A stretch of 64,000 nt of DNA from Alentia gelatinosa. Taxonomy: Eukaryota > Annelida > Polychaeta > Phyllodocida > Polynoidae. Within the stretch, counting starts at the first letter, position 1, and every line of letters starts with the position of its first letter. The position numbers and the translations under genes are program-made. Under the pieces are notes generated by a model that was given only the letters and a program-made list of their open reading frames with translations, did no database searches and had not been told where the DNA came from. This document shows positions 10,833 through 22,127 of the stretch, in pieces. The stretch spans positions 4,535,694 to 4,599,693 of the forward strand of contig OX465584.1 of assembly GCA_950022655.1 (NCBI GenBank). The letters are read 5' to 3'.

Positions 10833-11094
10833 TATCCAAGCGCATGCGCGGATATTGCGTAGGGTCAACTTAGAGGAGTATACATCCACTTTTATCTGAA
10901 ACCAGTCTATTTTGTATTTATTATCCACCTTTTTCTGATAAGTGGCATACCGATATTAGTTGATTTTCAGTACGCACTATTTTTCCGTATGCGCCGCTTT
11001 TCGAAGCCGAGAGCATACAACCTATCCGTATGCGCCGGGTATGTCCATACAGGGTTCCCTTAGCTTTACTAATACTTTGTATTAGGTGGAGATA
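10833..11094 (+). mobile_element. HT family II, copy 2 (left arm lost)
   Basis: The right half of the head (GGTCAACTTAGAGGAGTATAC, ACCAGTCTATTTTG) is followed by the TTTATTATCCACC tail, ending TTGTATTAGGTGGAGATAAA. Confidence 0.55.
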
Positions 11095-11261
11095 AAGATT
11101 CATTCTCTACCATCTGAGTATATAGCATAACTTTGGACTTTTGAAAGAAGTTATTCAGTAATGTCCAGGTTTCGCAAGATTACGTGTCCAATTGTCTCTT
11201 GTTCCATTTTCTCATACACTTTAACATGATTGGACTTGTATATATCCAGTTTGTATAAATA

Positions 11262-11507
11262 CACAATATTGACTGCTTTCAAATACAAGCGGTTGTATGC
11301 TCCGAGGAGTTGACGCGTAGTAATATCCGATCACATGCGAGGATATTGCGCAATGATAACTCCGTTAAGTGCATTTAGGTATGCACTATTTTTTCATATG
11401 CACCATTCTTTCCGTATGCGCCGGCTTTTGCTTCAAGGAGCATAATGTGTTTGCTCCGGGTATGTATATACATGATCCCCATGTGATTTGTATTAGTTGG
11501 ATAATAA
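11262..11507 (+). mobile_element. HT family II, copy 3 (right arm lost)
   Basis: The left arm and core are present (AATATTGACTGC, GTTGACGCGTAGTAATATCC), then a deletion joins directly to tail sequence ending TTGTATTAGTTGGATAATAAA. Confidence 0.55.
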
Positions 11508-12189
11508 AAGAGAATTCCAAATAAAGATAACTTAACCACAGACACATGTAGCCCCTACCTCCGACCCGCTTCCCTGTTCTCTCTATTACGTGGTCGCAGC
11601 GCAGTGGGAGAAGGACATACTCTCCTTCATCTTCCATACGCCTCGTCTACATGCATGTAGCCATGTAAGTTTGTTTGCTTATTACATCAAGACTTAATTG
11701 CTGTTTACAACTTAAATGAGTATGTATACAGTTGTTGTTCAAGAAGATTATTCACATGTCGATATCAACTTATATAGTGTCAGATTTAGAAACCACAAAG
11801 ACCATGTCTTGAGATACAATTCTCCTAAAGGGGCGGGAGCCCAAAAGCTAAATTGTGCTAGTGTTTTTATTATCCTTCGATTACAAAGTCTCCATTGAAA
11901 TCGAAAATGTATGGGAAACGACTACCCATTGTTTTTATGTTGTCTGAATCCTACCCATTGATCCTAGCCTCAAAGCCATAGATTATAGGATAATAGTCCC
12001 TTTGTGGAAGAGAGCAAGGGAATAGTCCCCTATGGTGTCCCCTATGATATGGCAATTGCTGGGTATAATTGATTTGGGAAAATTGATAATAAAAACAACA
12101 TACAATGAACAGGCAGTACTAACGCTTCAGATCGTTTATGACCAGGTTTGTGAATTATGCCCATTAGTACTTGGCGTTGAGGCCTGATT
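11508..12189. other. No gene seen
   Basis: Weak ORFs at 11386-11637 (minus) and 11716-11898 (plus) have no family features, and the first overlaps an HT tail. TAGTCCC words near 11990-12035 repeat loosely. Confidence 0.3.
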
Positions 12190-12876
12190 AAATATACCAA
12201 CTAAACTAGTAAATATAGGTGTTCATGTAGTGGCCTGACGATAAACAAACTAACCTGGTAAATAGGTGTTAATGTAGAGGCCTAACGGTAAACAAACTAA
12301 CCTGGTAAATAGGTGTTTATGTAGAGGCCTAACGGTAAACAAACTCACCTGGTAAATAGGTGTTAATGTAGAGGCCTAACAGTAAACAAACTAACCTGGT
12401 AAATAGGTGTTAATGTAGAGGCCTGATGATAAACAAAGTAACCTGGTAAATAGGTATTTATGTAGAGGCCTAACGGTAAACAGACTAACCTGGTAAATAG
12501 GTGTTAATGTAGAGGTCTAATAATGAACAAACTAACCTGGTAAATAGTTGTTAATGTGGAGGCCTAACGGTAAACAGACTAACCTGGTAAATAGGTGTTA
12601 ATGTGGAGGCCTAACGGTAAACAAACTAACCTGGTAAATAGGTGTTAATGTAGAGGTCTAATAATGAACAAACTAACCTGGTAAATAGGTGTTAATGTGG
12701 AGGCCTAACGGTAAACAAACTAACCTGGTAAATAGGTGTTAATGTAGAGGCCTAACGGTAAACAGACTAACCTGGTAAATAGGTGTTAATGTAGAGGCCT
12801 AACGGTAAACCAACTAACCTGGTAAATAGGTGTTTATGTAGAGGCCTAACGGTAAACAAAGTAACCTGGTAAATTA
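12190..12876. repeat. Minisatellite, 47-bp unit, about 15 copies
   Basis: Unit GGCCTAACGGTAAACAAACT + AACCTGGTAAATAGGTGTTA + ATGTAGA. A variant (GGTCTAATAATGAAC) recurs exactly 141 bp apart (3 units) at 12511 and 12652, showing block duplication. The outermost left unit is degenerate. The right edge runs directly into half of an HT-IV palindrome. A single diverged unit-like sequence is at 13822-13860. Confidence 0.85.
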
Positions 12877-13075
12877 CGTGGAGATTCAAACGAGATGGAA
12901 TTGAGCTCTGATCCTAAACTTTAATAGGTTTCTGAATTTATCTCACCCCTCACATTGACTAATGGGCTAACCTTTGTGACATAATCCCCCATAGAGTATT
13001 TTTTCTAAATACCCAAATGGGCGTTGCATACGAGTTGCTTCTAATGTTTCCATGGGGGAAAATACTGGGGCTGAG
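12877..13075 (+). mobile_element. HT family IV, copy 2, right half only, plus tail
   Basis: From ATTCAAACGAGATGG onward it matches the right arm of the family, followed by the TTTATCTCACCCC tail that ends GGGGCTGAGATAA. The left arm is replaced by the 47-bp array. Confidence 0.6.
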
Positions 13076-13249
13076 ATAATAGAGAATACACTGTCCATGA
13101 GAGTACTAAAATGTGAGTTAAGTTCACGGGGCAACTTTGCCTAAACCTGATGAGTTCTCCTTTGAAGTTAAGGTTGATTTTCTTTAATGTCGACTTCCCC
13201 AGAACCAAACAAACCTTCCTGGTAAATAAGTAAGACACTCTCCTTCCAG

Positions 13250-13815
13250 ATATTTCGTGGCACTATAGCTTGCTTATCTCTGCCTGAACCCAGGGACATC
13301 ATATGCTGGTTCTCTGGGTATCCCCTAAGGACAGAGGGGACCAGCTAACATTTTGGATTCAAAACAAGGCAACTGTCAGATTTATGAATGTCAAACAACT
13401 TATATATCATGAGTTGGGAAATATAGGAATTGTTAAATGTTATAGACAATACAGCTGTTTCTTTTTCAGCTTTAAACTACACTTTATAATGTAGATCCGC
13501 ATTTCATTAGACTGCCCCTTCGAGTAAGCACATGTGTCATGTCGACAAACAAAACCCTGCAGAACATGAGGTACTTCCCACTGAAGAAAGTAATCCCAGA
13601 GACTATGTCTGGTTTGAAATGATAAATAACAGAAATGAGTGTATATTATTTACCATATAGATATGTGCACCAAAGTACAACACAAAATATCCCTCAGAAT
13701 TTAGGATATTTGAAAAACTGGCGGATGGGACAGATTTTGTCCGAAACAGACAGGTTGGTGCAGAGATACAAGCGACCGTAGGGAGTAGAGTGCCAGATCT
13801 CTGCTAGGAGAGTGA
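13250..13815 (+). repeat. ~570-bp dispersed repeat, second copy at 32010-32583
   Basis: The order is shared throughout: CTAAGGACAGAGGGGACCAGC, TTCAAAACAAGGCAACTGTCA, CAGCTGTTTCTTTTTCA, GACAAACAAAACCCTG, AAGAAAGTAATCCC, GATCTCTGCT. Family unknown; ORFs inside differ between copies and are not credible. Confidence 0.6.
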
Positions 13816-14419
13816 GATGTAGACAGACCTACCTGGTATATAAGTGTTGGGGTTGAGGCCGAGGCCAATGTGATCTAGACAGAAGAGAACGGGGCTTGTC
13901 CATCTAGATTGTTTAAACTCTGCTTTAGATGTTCCAGAAACGGAGTCGTTCTGAAATGTATCAGCACAGTTATAAGAACTTTGATCAGACTGATCAATTC
14001 ATATTGCATATTCATCGACTTCTCCCTTAAAATTACTTGGACAATTGCCAAGCACCATCGATGAATGTAATTTAAATGTTTAAAGTCTATCTACGGAGAA
14101 TCCATCCTATATAAAAAAAGATGCTGATGAAGATCTCTAATAGCTCCTAACATGCCCTGACTCAGTAGCAGGACCTAGTAGCTAAACCTAAACTTGTCGA
14201 TGGTGGAGCACCCTTATTCCTATATACCCATTTCCGAAACCTCCATAGTTACATACGGCTGCTGGGGGTGCAGTAACTATAAGTTATGTAGCGAGGCTGA
14301 CGTTTTCGTCCCAGCCTGACCACGTGACATAAAGAGGAGCGGGAAGAAAACTTAGCTATTGCAGTTACTCGATAAGGGTGGCCATTTTTCTGGGGCTATC
14401 GCAGGAAAAGAAATAATCC
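13816..14419. other. No gene seen
   Basis: Includes a diverged relative of the 47-bp unit at 13822-13860. Otherwise nothing. Confidence 0.3.
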
Positions 14420-14444
14420 TTTTTATTGATATTTGAAGGTATAT

Positions 14445-14625
14445 ATAGGGATAGGGAAACCAAGTATCGGTAATCAAAAGTCAAAGTTACTCGGTAAGGC
14501 TTGGAAAAATTACTGCCCGCGGCCAAGGCCTTGGGCTATAATTTTTCCGAGCCTTACCTCGTAACTCTGAACTTTTGCTCACCGGACCATAGTTTTCCTC
14601 TATTCCTATATCCCTATGGCTGAAC
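14445..14625. mobile_element. HT family VI head, copy 1
   Basis: AAGTCAAAGTTACTCGGTAAG pairs with CTTACCTCGTAACTCTGAAC around GGCCAAGGCCTTGGGC. TATAGGGATAGGGAAACC lies on the left and TTCCTATATCCCTATGG on the right. A second copy follows at 14795. Confidence 0.55.
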
Positions 14626-14794
14626 ACTCTATGGTTACACCATGCTACAGGGGCTGGAATAACTTACGTTTACTATGCAAGGCTGACGTTTACTACCCAT
14701 GGTTGTCTCCTACAAAAATTCATATGAAAAGCACAGTGGGGAGAAAAGTGTTAAGTTACTTGATAAGGTTGGATCTGGCTTCTCTTTTAATTTG

Positions 14795-14925
14795 ACAGGG
14801 AAAGTCAAAGCTACAAGGTAAGGCTCAGAAGAATTACTGCCTGTAGCCAAAGCCTTGGGCAGTAATTTTTCCGAGCTTTGCCTCGTAACTTTGACTTTCT
14901 CTCACCGGAACATAGTTTCCCTCTA
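14795..14925. mobile_element. HT family VI head, copy 2
   Basis: AAAGTCAAAGCTACAAGGTAAG pairs with TTGCCTCGTAACTTTGACTTT. The centre AGCCAAAGCCTTGGGC is eroded relative to copy 1. Confidence 0.55.
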
Positions 14926-15048
14926 ATATCTACACCTGATATGTACTCACTCAGTGGAACACCCTTATCTATATCTAATGCACACTCACTCACTGAAGCA
15001 CCCTCAATATCACTGTTGGAGCACCCTTATTCACACCTGCTACATACT

Positions 15049-15215
15049 TATATAGAACTCGTCCTGACAATGCTGTACAATTCACAGAACGAGATGGTTA
15101 TTTACAGTTTGTACGGACCGAGGCGTTTACGCCGAGTTCTGTACAAACTGTAAATTACCATCGAGTTCTGTAAATTGTACAGCATGGTTGGATGTTATAT
15201 TTACTATATACCCGA
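15049..15215. mobile_element. HT family V, copy 2
   Basis: Same arms and centre (GAGGCGTTTACGCCGAG) as 1782-1936, followed by TTTACTATATACCCG. The tail then diverges and its far end is not found. Confidence 0.6.
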
Positions 15216-15859
15216 AATTTGAAATAAAAATCATCAATTTCATTTAGCTTAACCAATATCTTAATAAACTAAATATATCTAACTCTCGTAGGAGATGACA
15301 GGCCCCACGAAGGGTACCTCCACGCACGACCTATTGGACGAGAGCTCGTCAATCGTATTCAATTACCCCTGTCGTCCGTAGGGAGAGAAATCCTCGTCCG
15401 TAATCTCCTTCGAGAGAATTCCAGGACAAAATAAGCCTGTAAGACACTTTGGAGGAGACTTGAGCGAGAGGTCGTAAAGGTTGCAAGTGATGTTACATAG
15501 TGGTATTTTGGAAACTAATTTCATCATTTATGAATGTATGTAAATCAAAATAAATAGCAAATTAATTCTTTATCTAACACCTCCAGTTTGTATTCAAATC
15601 ATAATAAACATTTTCCGCTAGTTTAAATGAATAACTAAGCTTCCATTTCTTATTTTGAACCCCCGACATTACCCCTATGGGTGTCACCTGCCTGGAGATC
15701 TGAAGGACACTCTGGACGAGGTATCCCCGCCCGACGATACATAATAAAACGCAAATGGACAAGAGCTCGTGCATCGTCGGCTGCAACTCTCCTTCCCCAT
15801 GATACTTTGCATAATCAAACCCAAACCCTCATACAACCTCTCATGGCACAGAAAATAAA
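15216..15859. other. No gene seen
   Basis: Short CGTCC/GGACGAG words recur between 15330 and 15780 (fragments of AGGCC-type elements). No credible ORF. Confidence 0.3.
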
Positions 15860-16560
15860 ACGACCCCCTAAAGGGTGTGCTCCACCAGGCCGATTTCTCA
15901 CCCGATAAATTGTTCCTGGGCCCTGTAGAGGAAGGTCACATATTGTAATTTATTTAATTCTGATAATAATAGTTTAATAAATGACCATTTTCAAAGATTT
16001 GAGAAATTCTAGGGCATCCGATAATGATCGGCGATTGTCTGGCTACAGTATCGGCTACCGTCGGTCCAGTGTAACACCCCCTTAAAGCGAGGAATTCCAC
16101 CAACCAGACAAAAACGTTGTACAACGCCCATACAACAGTTGCTGGACCATCTCATGAAATTCGGTTTCTGCCTGATTGGTGGAGCATCGCCCCGTCCCGC
16201 GCGATGCCCATCTGCCAGACGTCTGCTCTTGGTTGCCGGGTTCGTTGAGCGTCTGTTGGGGGTGGCTGGCGCGTCGCCCCATGGTTGCTCACGGTTGCTG
16301 GAGGGTTGCTGGGCCATCGGCTGAGGCATCTGGTGGAATGCGTTTCCACCAACCAGATTTTTCAGGCGATGTCCCAGCCGGTGCTCCAAGAATCCTCTGC
16401 CAAACAGATTTTGGATACGTCCTCACCTGGTAACAGGAACTGGCGGCGTGGAAGTAGTCGGCCTGCCGCCTGGTGGACGTCTTCCCAGGCAGTAACCACG
16501 TGATCATCGTTCGCAGTGACTTCTGGGTAAGGAGGAGCAGGATGGAGAGGGCAGTAGCTC
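15860..16560. repeat. GC-rich MITE cluster
   Basis: The CCACCAACCAGA / TCTGGTTGG word recurs in both orientations, and CCCTAAAGGGTGTGCTCCACC at 15867 resembles CCTAAAGGGGCTCTTCCATC at 37640. Six overlapping ORFs on both strands reflect high GC, not genes. Confidence 0.45.
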
Positions 16561-16619
16561 CACTGAAACACCCCAGGGTGAAGACTCCCAGGCAAAACCA
16601 CGACTCGGGGCCTGTTTAA

Positions 16620-16800
16620 AAGACCAAAAAGACGCTACTTTACATATATATACGTCCAGCGTATATACCTAGGATTTTGCGTAAATAAGTTAATCATGTT
16701 TTCCATCGTGTATACGCTTCATCTATAGATGTATATATAAGCGTTCATGTTGCGTATATATGTCACACACAGAAAATTTCTTCTCATATACGCTTGGCGG
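16620..16800. repeat. TATACGC-rich dispersed repeat, relative at 53535-53720
   Basis: Both copies have ACTxTTTTACATATxTATACG, TAGGATTTTGCGT and repeated GTATATACGC. Probably a MITE; ends not resolved. Confidence 0.45.
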
Positions 16801-16838
16801 CAAATTTATACAGCCATTACGCATCCATATACATAGTC

Positions 16839-17233
16839 AATAATCGATGGTTTTGTGGACAGGCAGCCGTAAACCACGAGAGGTTGACGCGTAGTAATAG
16901 ACGAGCGCTATCAAGTGTATTACGCTGTCAACCTCGAGTGGTTTACAGAGCCGCCTATCCACGAAATCATCGTTTGTTGCATTTATTATCCATCTATTCG
17001 AATAAATTATACCCATTAATTGCCATATTAAATGGTATAACAATTGGGACTCTTTCTTGGCTCTATAGCAAAAGGGACTATTTTTCCCGTATACCATGGT
17101 TTGAGGCCGTATACCACAGGTTTGAATCCGTATACCACAGTTATGGTATCTGACAGGTTTTATACAATGGGTCGTGGTTTACTGAGTCCCCATTCATTTT
17201 CAATGTGGACTTTGTATACGATGGATAATACAA
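16839..17233 (+). mobile_element. HT family I, copy 2, complete
   Basis: Palindrome 16839-16979 (ATCGATGGTTTTGTGGACAG against ATCCACGAAATCATCG), then a tail starting ATTTATTATCCATC, containing three spaced CGTATACCA words and ending TATACGATGGATAATAC. Confidence 0.65.
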
Positions 17234-17677
17234 AGAAAAACAGTATTGTTTACGCCGCATACATTGGCGTGAAATGTGAACGTATATACATAAAAACATG
17301 CCAATGTACATCTTTTTTTTTAGTTCTTTGTTGCAAACTCTCACCTCAGTGAGTTTTTCAGTTACAATGTATTCGATATCATCAATACATATACAGCACT
17401 TTATATCAATACATCAGAGTCATTATACAAAATGTGAAAAGCAGTAAGATGAGTAAGATGAAGAGGATGATTTTTTTACAGTTGCGATTTAAATTCTTTC
17501 ACTGTTTGACTTTCTTGTGCTTTTATCGACAATCTGTCCCACTTTGCCACTCCTCTCCAAAACGGAGATCTACGAACTGATTCACTCTTCGCACAGGGAA
17601 GCTTGAAACGTATTTTTCTACTGCCCCTTGTCTTCCCCTCACGAGTCTCCAGTCATTCTGGGTTAGAGGTTGCCCTT
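17234..17677. other. No gene seen
   Basis: Nothing recognisable. Confidence 0.3.
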
Positions 17678-17692
17678 AACATTACCTGGGCC

Positions 17693-18093
17693 GGGGTGGG
17701 GAGTTAGCTCAGTGGTTAGAGCACCGGACTTGTAAACCCAAGGTTGTAAGACTTTGTGGGTTCGAGTCCCACCCCAGCAGTGGTAGATTTACTGCTATAC
17801 CAAAGGTCATCCTTCTCATACCATGTCTATGTGGTGTGGTGTACAGCCACCTTTCTGCTTCACCCCCAGCAGTGGTAGACTTACGGCTATATCAAAGGCC
17901 ATCCTTCTCATACCATGTCTATGTGGTGTGGGAAGTAAAAGAACTCTCACCTCGGTAGATGTGTAGGGGTGAGATTTCTACCTGAGTTCATCACATAGAT
18001 TCGATCACCACCCTAGTGGCGTAAAACAACCTTACGAAAGTCTGGAAAGGACCTATAATGGTTGACTGGACGTAAAATCAAATCAAACAAACA
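17693..18093 (+). mobile_element. tRNA-derived SINE, full length with 15-bp target duplication
   Basis: The head is tRNA-like: GAGTTAGCTCAGTGGTTAGA (box A) and GGGTTCGAGTCCC (box B), with a tRNA-Thr-like TGT anticodon loop but no clean cloverleaf. The body carries an internal duplication of the CAGCAGTGGTAGA...CATACCATGTCTATGTGG block (17777 and 17870). It ends in ATCAAACAAACAA. AACATTACCTGGGCC flanks both sides (17678-17692, 18094-18108). It is not a functional tRNA gene. Confidence 0.85.
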
Positions 18094-18183
18094 AACATTA
18101 CCTGGGCCAATTGCCTTTTTCGTCTCGTTGACGGGGGTCAAGACTGCACCTTTGATACAGCTGGGAGCTCGTGAGGCCGGACG

Positions 18184-18348
18184 GGGGCCATCCATAAAGT
18201 ACGTACGCAGAATTTCTGAAATTTTGGACCCCCCCACCCCCTCTCCCAATCTTGTACGCAATAGAACAAAGAGGGAGCATACGCAGATTTTCCAAAATTT
18301 CTGACCCCCCACCCTCCCTCGGTGCGTAGGTACTTTATGGATGGCCCC
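18184..18348. mobile_element. Short MITE with GGGGCCATCCATAAAGTAC ends
   Basis: GGGGCCATCCATAAAGTAC at 18184 and GTACTTTATGGATGGCCCC ending at 18348 are perfect inverse partners. Inside are paired runs AAAATTTTGGACCCCCCC-like. Length 165 bp. Confidence 0.75.
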
Positions 18349-18667
18349 ACGCTGTGCGGTAGTTTAAGGAGGTTTTCAGCCCTCGTACCATCAGTTTCTC
18401 TACTGAATTTACACCCAGTGCATACTCACTCACCAAAGCACCCTCAATATCTATACCTGATACATTCTCACTTACAGAGAAGCTGCAATACTCCAGGACC
18501 TCCTGTATGTTCGAGACATAAACCTGTTTGGCAGCGGCATCAGATATACATGTATTTATGCGGTGGCGTGTATATGAAATAAGTGGGGGTTTTCGCGAAG
18601 TGAAATACAATAGAGCTCAACTGGCAAAGTAACACTCGGAAGCAGCGTACCTGTTCCAAAGATAAAA
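18349..18667. repeat. CACTCAC-rich repeat, relative at 14930-15045
   Basis: CATACTCACTCACxxAAGCACCCTCAATATC is shared with 14980-15015. No coding sense. Confidence 0.4.
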
Positions 18668-19110
18668 TGAATAGACAATAATGAATAGTTTTTTGTATGG
18701 GTGGCCGTAATCTCCTAGAAGTTTACCCGTAGTAATATCCGAGCGATTAGAGAGGATATTACGTCGTCAACTACGAGGAGATTGCGGCCACAAAACCAGT
18801 CATTATTGTCTATTCATTATCCACCTAAATGAATGATACCAAGTCTATTGCAATAAAAAAGTTTCTGGAAGACATATAGTTCCAGACACCACAGCACTAT
18901 CGAGCGTGGCAGTAATTCTGAGTAGACTTACACCAATAATATGGGTACCATTGCCTCGTGATTTTAGCGTGCAAAGCATGTTATGACACACTGATGGTAA
19001 ATGAGATTATTATGACTGGTTTTACATAATTCATGTTGAATGAGCATTCAAGAAACTTATTTCGAAGTACATAAAGATTTGACCTGGACAGGACCTTTTT
19101 CCGGAATCTC
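18668..19110 (+). mobile_element. HT family III, copy 3, complete head and tail
   Basis: Head 18672-18822 with CAATAATGAATAGTTTTTTG and CAAAACCAGTCATTATTG arms and TAGTAATATCCGAGCGATTAG centre, then TTCATTATCCACC and the family III tail. Confidence 0.65.
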
Positions 19111-20237
19111 CTACCGAATACATAAACAATCGACAATTGGCCGAGAATGACAACCATTTAGTCCACAGTAAGGACGTTTTCTTATCATTATACACCTAAA
19201 TATTAAAAAAAACAATTCTTGGCATCCAAGGTCGATCCTTAAGGCCCGCTGTCACAGTAGGCACGAACATTACCATACTTACTGGCTAGAAAGATAAGTA
19301 GAATAGTGAGTTGGGAGAATAACATTTTATTATTACCTGTAGTATACAATTCTATGATATACGTTTGTAATTGGATAAAATTAGATAAGTGGTTAAGAAA
19401 AATAAGATTTTAAAGAAAAGAAAAACAAGGGTGGGTGGGTGGTAAAATAATGTAGGTGTGTGTGAGGTGAGAGGAATAGCGAGAAGGGAGAAATCGGACG
19501 TGGGCGGAAGTGAATTAAAATTGTTTATGAGATTGACAGTAGGTGGGGTATATGTTGTTGTGTGATTAATGCCAGTTGGGGCAATGAGCGCTCCTGACCA
19601 AATACTGATCATGGACAACCCATTGTTATTACTGCACCCCTAGCAGCGGGCAGTATTTGTAAACATTCGCACACAGATATAGCTGCGCAATACAGACGCC
19701 ACCAATCCCACACAAGCTTATTCAGGAAATAAAAAACCTCAGACTTCACCTCACAATAACTACGAATGAAAAGAGAGCGTGACTTTTTCAGGGAGAGATT
19801 GTTCCATCTGGAAGGCCGCACACATACTTTTAGTCTTTCGGATAAAACATATATTGCTTTGGAAAAAAACTCATATTGTTTTCAATTTCAAATAATGTTT
19901 TGTTCTGGAAGCGTAGGGAAGGGGATCATCCGGCAATAACAGGGTTTTAGTCTGAGGTTTTATCTGCTCAGGATGTCATATCATCAAAGGAGTGATTTTT
20001 ATATGAATTCATCTACGAATATGATTCCCATGTTTCATCGAGAAGAAAACAGACAGATCTGTAGGTGGATGATAGGAGAAAATATTCATGAATATTAAAA
20101 AAAAGGTCTTAGCAAACACGCCACATATTAGGAAATCATACTGTGTAAATTCTAGTATTGAGGTTTACAGAAAATCATATTTCGTAAGCTCCTATTGAAA
20201 CATAACCCTCCCCACATGATTTAGAGTGTAAAACATA
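19111..20237. other. No gene; AGGCC MITE fragments only
   Basis: TTAAGGCCCGCTGTCACAGT at 19240 and CAGCGGGCAGTATTTG at 19635 are ends of a family also seen at 43083. A G/T-rich stretch (19420-19560) lies between. ORFs here have no family features. Confidence 0.35.
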
Positions 20238-20345
20238 AGGCCCGTTTCCATTGACCGACGAAAACGGTGTAGACCTTTTTAGTTCTCCTAAAAGCATATT
20301 CCCATTTTGCGTCAGCAGTACTAAAGGTCCGCTGATGGTGCAGCG
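20238..20345. mobile_element. AGGCC MITE end (TTTCCATTG type)
   Basis: ATAAGGCCCGTTTCCATTGAC followed by CGACGAAAACGGTGTAGA, as at 48805 and 48898. The right end is not found. Confidence 0.45.
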
Positions 20346-20472
20346 TTGTGCAGAATAGGATCTTCTACAGACTCAAGTTCAGTTTAGTATTTATCCTACC
20401 CCGTCTCCAATAATTCATTTGTTACCCGCGTGCAATAAATAACATTTTACTGCATGCTCACCAGAATACAGG

Positions 20473-20742
20473 GGAGTGGGGAGTAAGCTCAGTGGTTAGA
20501 GCACCCAAGGTTGTAGGACTTTGTGGGTTTGAGTCCCATCCCCCAGCAGTGGTATATTTACTGCTATATCAAAGGCCAGTCCTTCTCATATCATGTCTAT
20601 GTGTTGTGGGAAGTAAAATAACTCTCTTTCTACCTGAATTCATCACCTAGATTCGATCACCTCCCTTGTGGTGTAAAAGAACCTTGAGAAAGTCTGGTAA
20701 GGACTTAAAATGGTTGACTGGACGTTAAATCATACCAAACAA
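20473..20742 (+). mobile_element. tRNA-derived SINE, internally shortened
   Basis: Box A-like GAGTAAGCTCAGTGGTTAGA, then an anticodon-region deletion, then GGGTTTGAGTCCC and the family body. Target duplication ACCAGAATACAGG at 20460-20472 and 20743-20755. Confidence 0.8.
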
Positions 20743-20761
20743 ACCAGAATACAGGCAGCCA

Positions 20762-21156
20762 ATGTTAAAGCCCAATACACATCTACCGATTTCAGAACAT
20801 TGATGTACCTTTGTCGGCAACAAAGGTACAGTAAATTGTCTCAGGTGAGCAATCCTAACGGAGTCAGCCGTAGTCGGTAGATGTAGGACCGTTAGGCAAG
20901 GGTCAGCCATCGATTAGTGAAACCACCTCCTTGAGATGTTCTTTTGTCACCGATGGGTTGTTGTTCAATGTTCCTAAATCTGTCGCCAACAGTTTATCAA
21001 ATTATTGATGAATCCTGTTGCTGACAACAGAACGTTGGTAAAAGGCCTTTGATTGGTTGGCCGACACGGGCCTGCCTGCGACAAGTTCACCGACTCCTCG
21101 ACGATTCAGGAACTAATCGTTCAATCCTGAATCGGTAGATGTTTATTGGACCTTAG
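20762..21156. mobile_element. AGGCC MITE family Q
   Basis: It opens AAAGCCCAATACACATCTACCG and closes CGGTAGATG...TTGGACCTTA. The inside has GTCGGCAACAAAGGTAC and CACCGACTCCT blocks typical of the family. Minus-strand ORFs such as 20725-20910 are repeat readings. Confidence 0.6.
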
Positions 21157-21292
21157 CCTATGGCGTTTTTTATTAGGAGTATAGGGACAGAGCCATTGTT
21201 AGTTTATGAAATAGTCTGCCTGTTTGTTCTTACCAAATTCAATGTCTTTCAAAGTTTTACCATGGTTCCGTTGACTCTCTACACCCATCCCA

Positions 21293-21519
21293 GAGCAGAA
21301 AGACATAATGCTAAAACCCAGGATATGATGTTTTTCACATGGAACACTTTCTTTATATGTGTGAGCAAGGCAAGAGTTGTGACATTTCCCAATTATCACT
21401 CACTTCCTTTGCACCTCCATTAGTGAAGAACACCTACTTTCTCACCTCCATTAATGAAGAACACCTACTCGGGGGCGTCATGGCAGCCCCCATGGATCAT
21501 AGGCTATATGCCGTATAGG
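21293..21519. repeat. Dispersed repeat, second copy at 5551-5770
   Basis: Collinear with 5551-5770. It lies just 20 nt past the TNFR cysteine-rich exon donor, inside the following intron. Confidence 0.6.
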
Positions 21520-21538
21520 ATAATAGTAGAATACTGAC

Positions 21539-21746
21539 CTGGCATTGCCTGGCTCTCACAGACCGTCCCCTGTGTTGGTGAGCAGCTGACCACCTCCCGC
21601 GCCCCTGGCGGACACTGCCCGCACGCCAAGCATTTCTTCACGTCACGTGATGAGGAGAAGAAGCCGTCCCGGCACGGGTGACACGTGGCAGGAGACTGCA
21701 GGGTGCAGGGCTCCACCGGCTCACTGCCTGCCTCGCACAGACACCG
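21539..21746 (-). CDS. TNF-receptor-like gene, cysteine-rich-domain exon
   Basis: This 208-nt exon on the minus strand sits between acceptor CTGTTTCAG (AG at 21747-21748) and donor CAG|GTCAGT (from 21538). It enters in phase 0 and leaves in phase 1. It encodes about 69 residues with ten cysteines. The second part has the TNFR cysteine-rich-domain spacing: CxxC, then GFFSSS, then CLACGQC, PPG, and a last pair ending GTVC. Family members use such domains to bind trimeric TNF-like ligands outside the cell. The preceding RCLCEAGSEPVEPC part is probably the end of an earlier domain. The exon is clearly more GC-rich than its flanks. Further cysteine-rich, transmembrane and cytoplasmic exons were not found to the left in this window, so whether it has a death domain is unknown. 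The family assignment is strong; the subtype is not assignable. Confidence 0.85.
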
Positions 21747-21775
21747 CTGAAACAGGCACACTTCTGTTAGTTTAG

Positions 21776-22104
21776 CCCTATAAGGACGCATGATGCCTGG
21801 AGGCATCACCGCACTAAAGACGCATGATGCTTTGAGGCATCATTGTCCCAACATTAAGAAAAATGTTTTAACAAAGAAATAATAGAGCAATATTCATGAA
21901 ATCTTCAGAAAAAATAGATATAATATCATATTTAGTACTTCTATTAAAAAGAAATAAAATATTTATGATTATGTATCATATTGCATGATTACAAACTTGG
22001 ATATCAGTTTTAACTATTATGTGGCCGTCCTGTAGCCAGACAGACTGCCACCGGTATCCGTCCTTATGGGAGTAGCTGGACCCCAGGCAGCCGTCCTTAA
22101 AGGG
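21776..22104. mobile_element. piggyBac-like MITE next to the TNFR exon
   Basis: The left end reads CCCTATAAGGACG and the right end, reverse-complemented, CCCTTTAAGGACG. TTAA follows on the right and a degenerate TTAG precedes on the left. TTAA targets and CCC/GGG ends are typical of piggyBac-type elements. The inside carries short ATGCCTnnAGGCAT palindromes shared with copies at 4618 and 44967. Its left edge is 29 nt from the TNFR exon acceptor, right beside the likely branch point (CTAAC, 21766-21770). Confidence 0.6.
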
Positions 22105-22127
22105 TTAAAGACAAATGCTGGTAGTTG

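Noticed and set aside
16009..16601. Cluster of overlapping ORFs up to 126 codons
   Set aside because: GC-rich MITE sequence open on both strands; no domain, and shared words lie in both orientations.
17697..17785. Functional tRNA-Thr gene
   Set aside because: Boxes A and B are present but the anticodon stem and acceptor do not pair, and a SINE body with target duplications follows.
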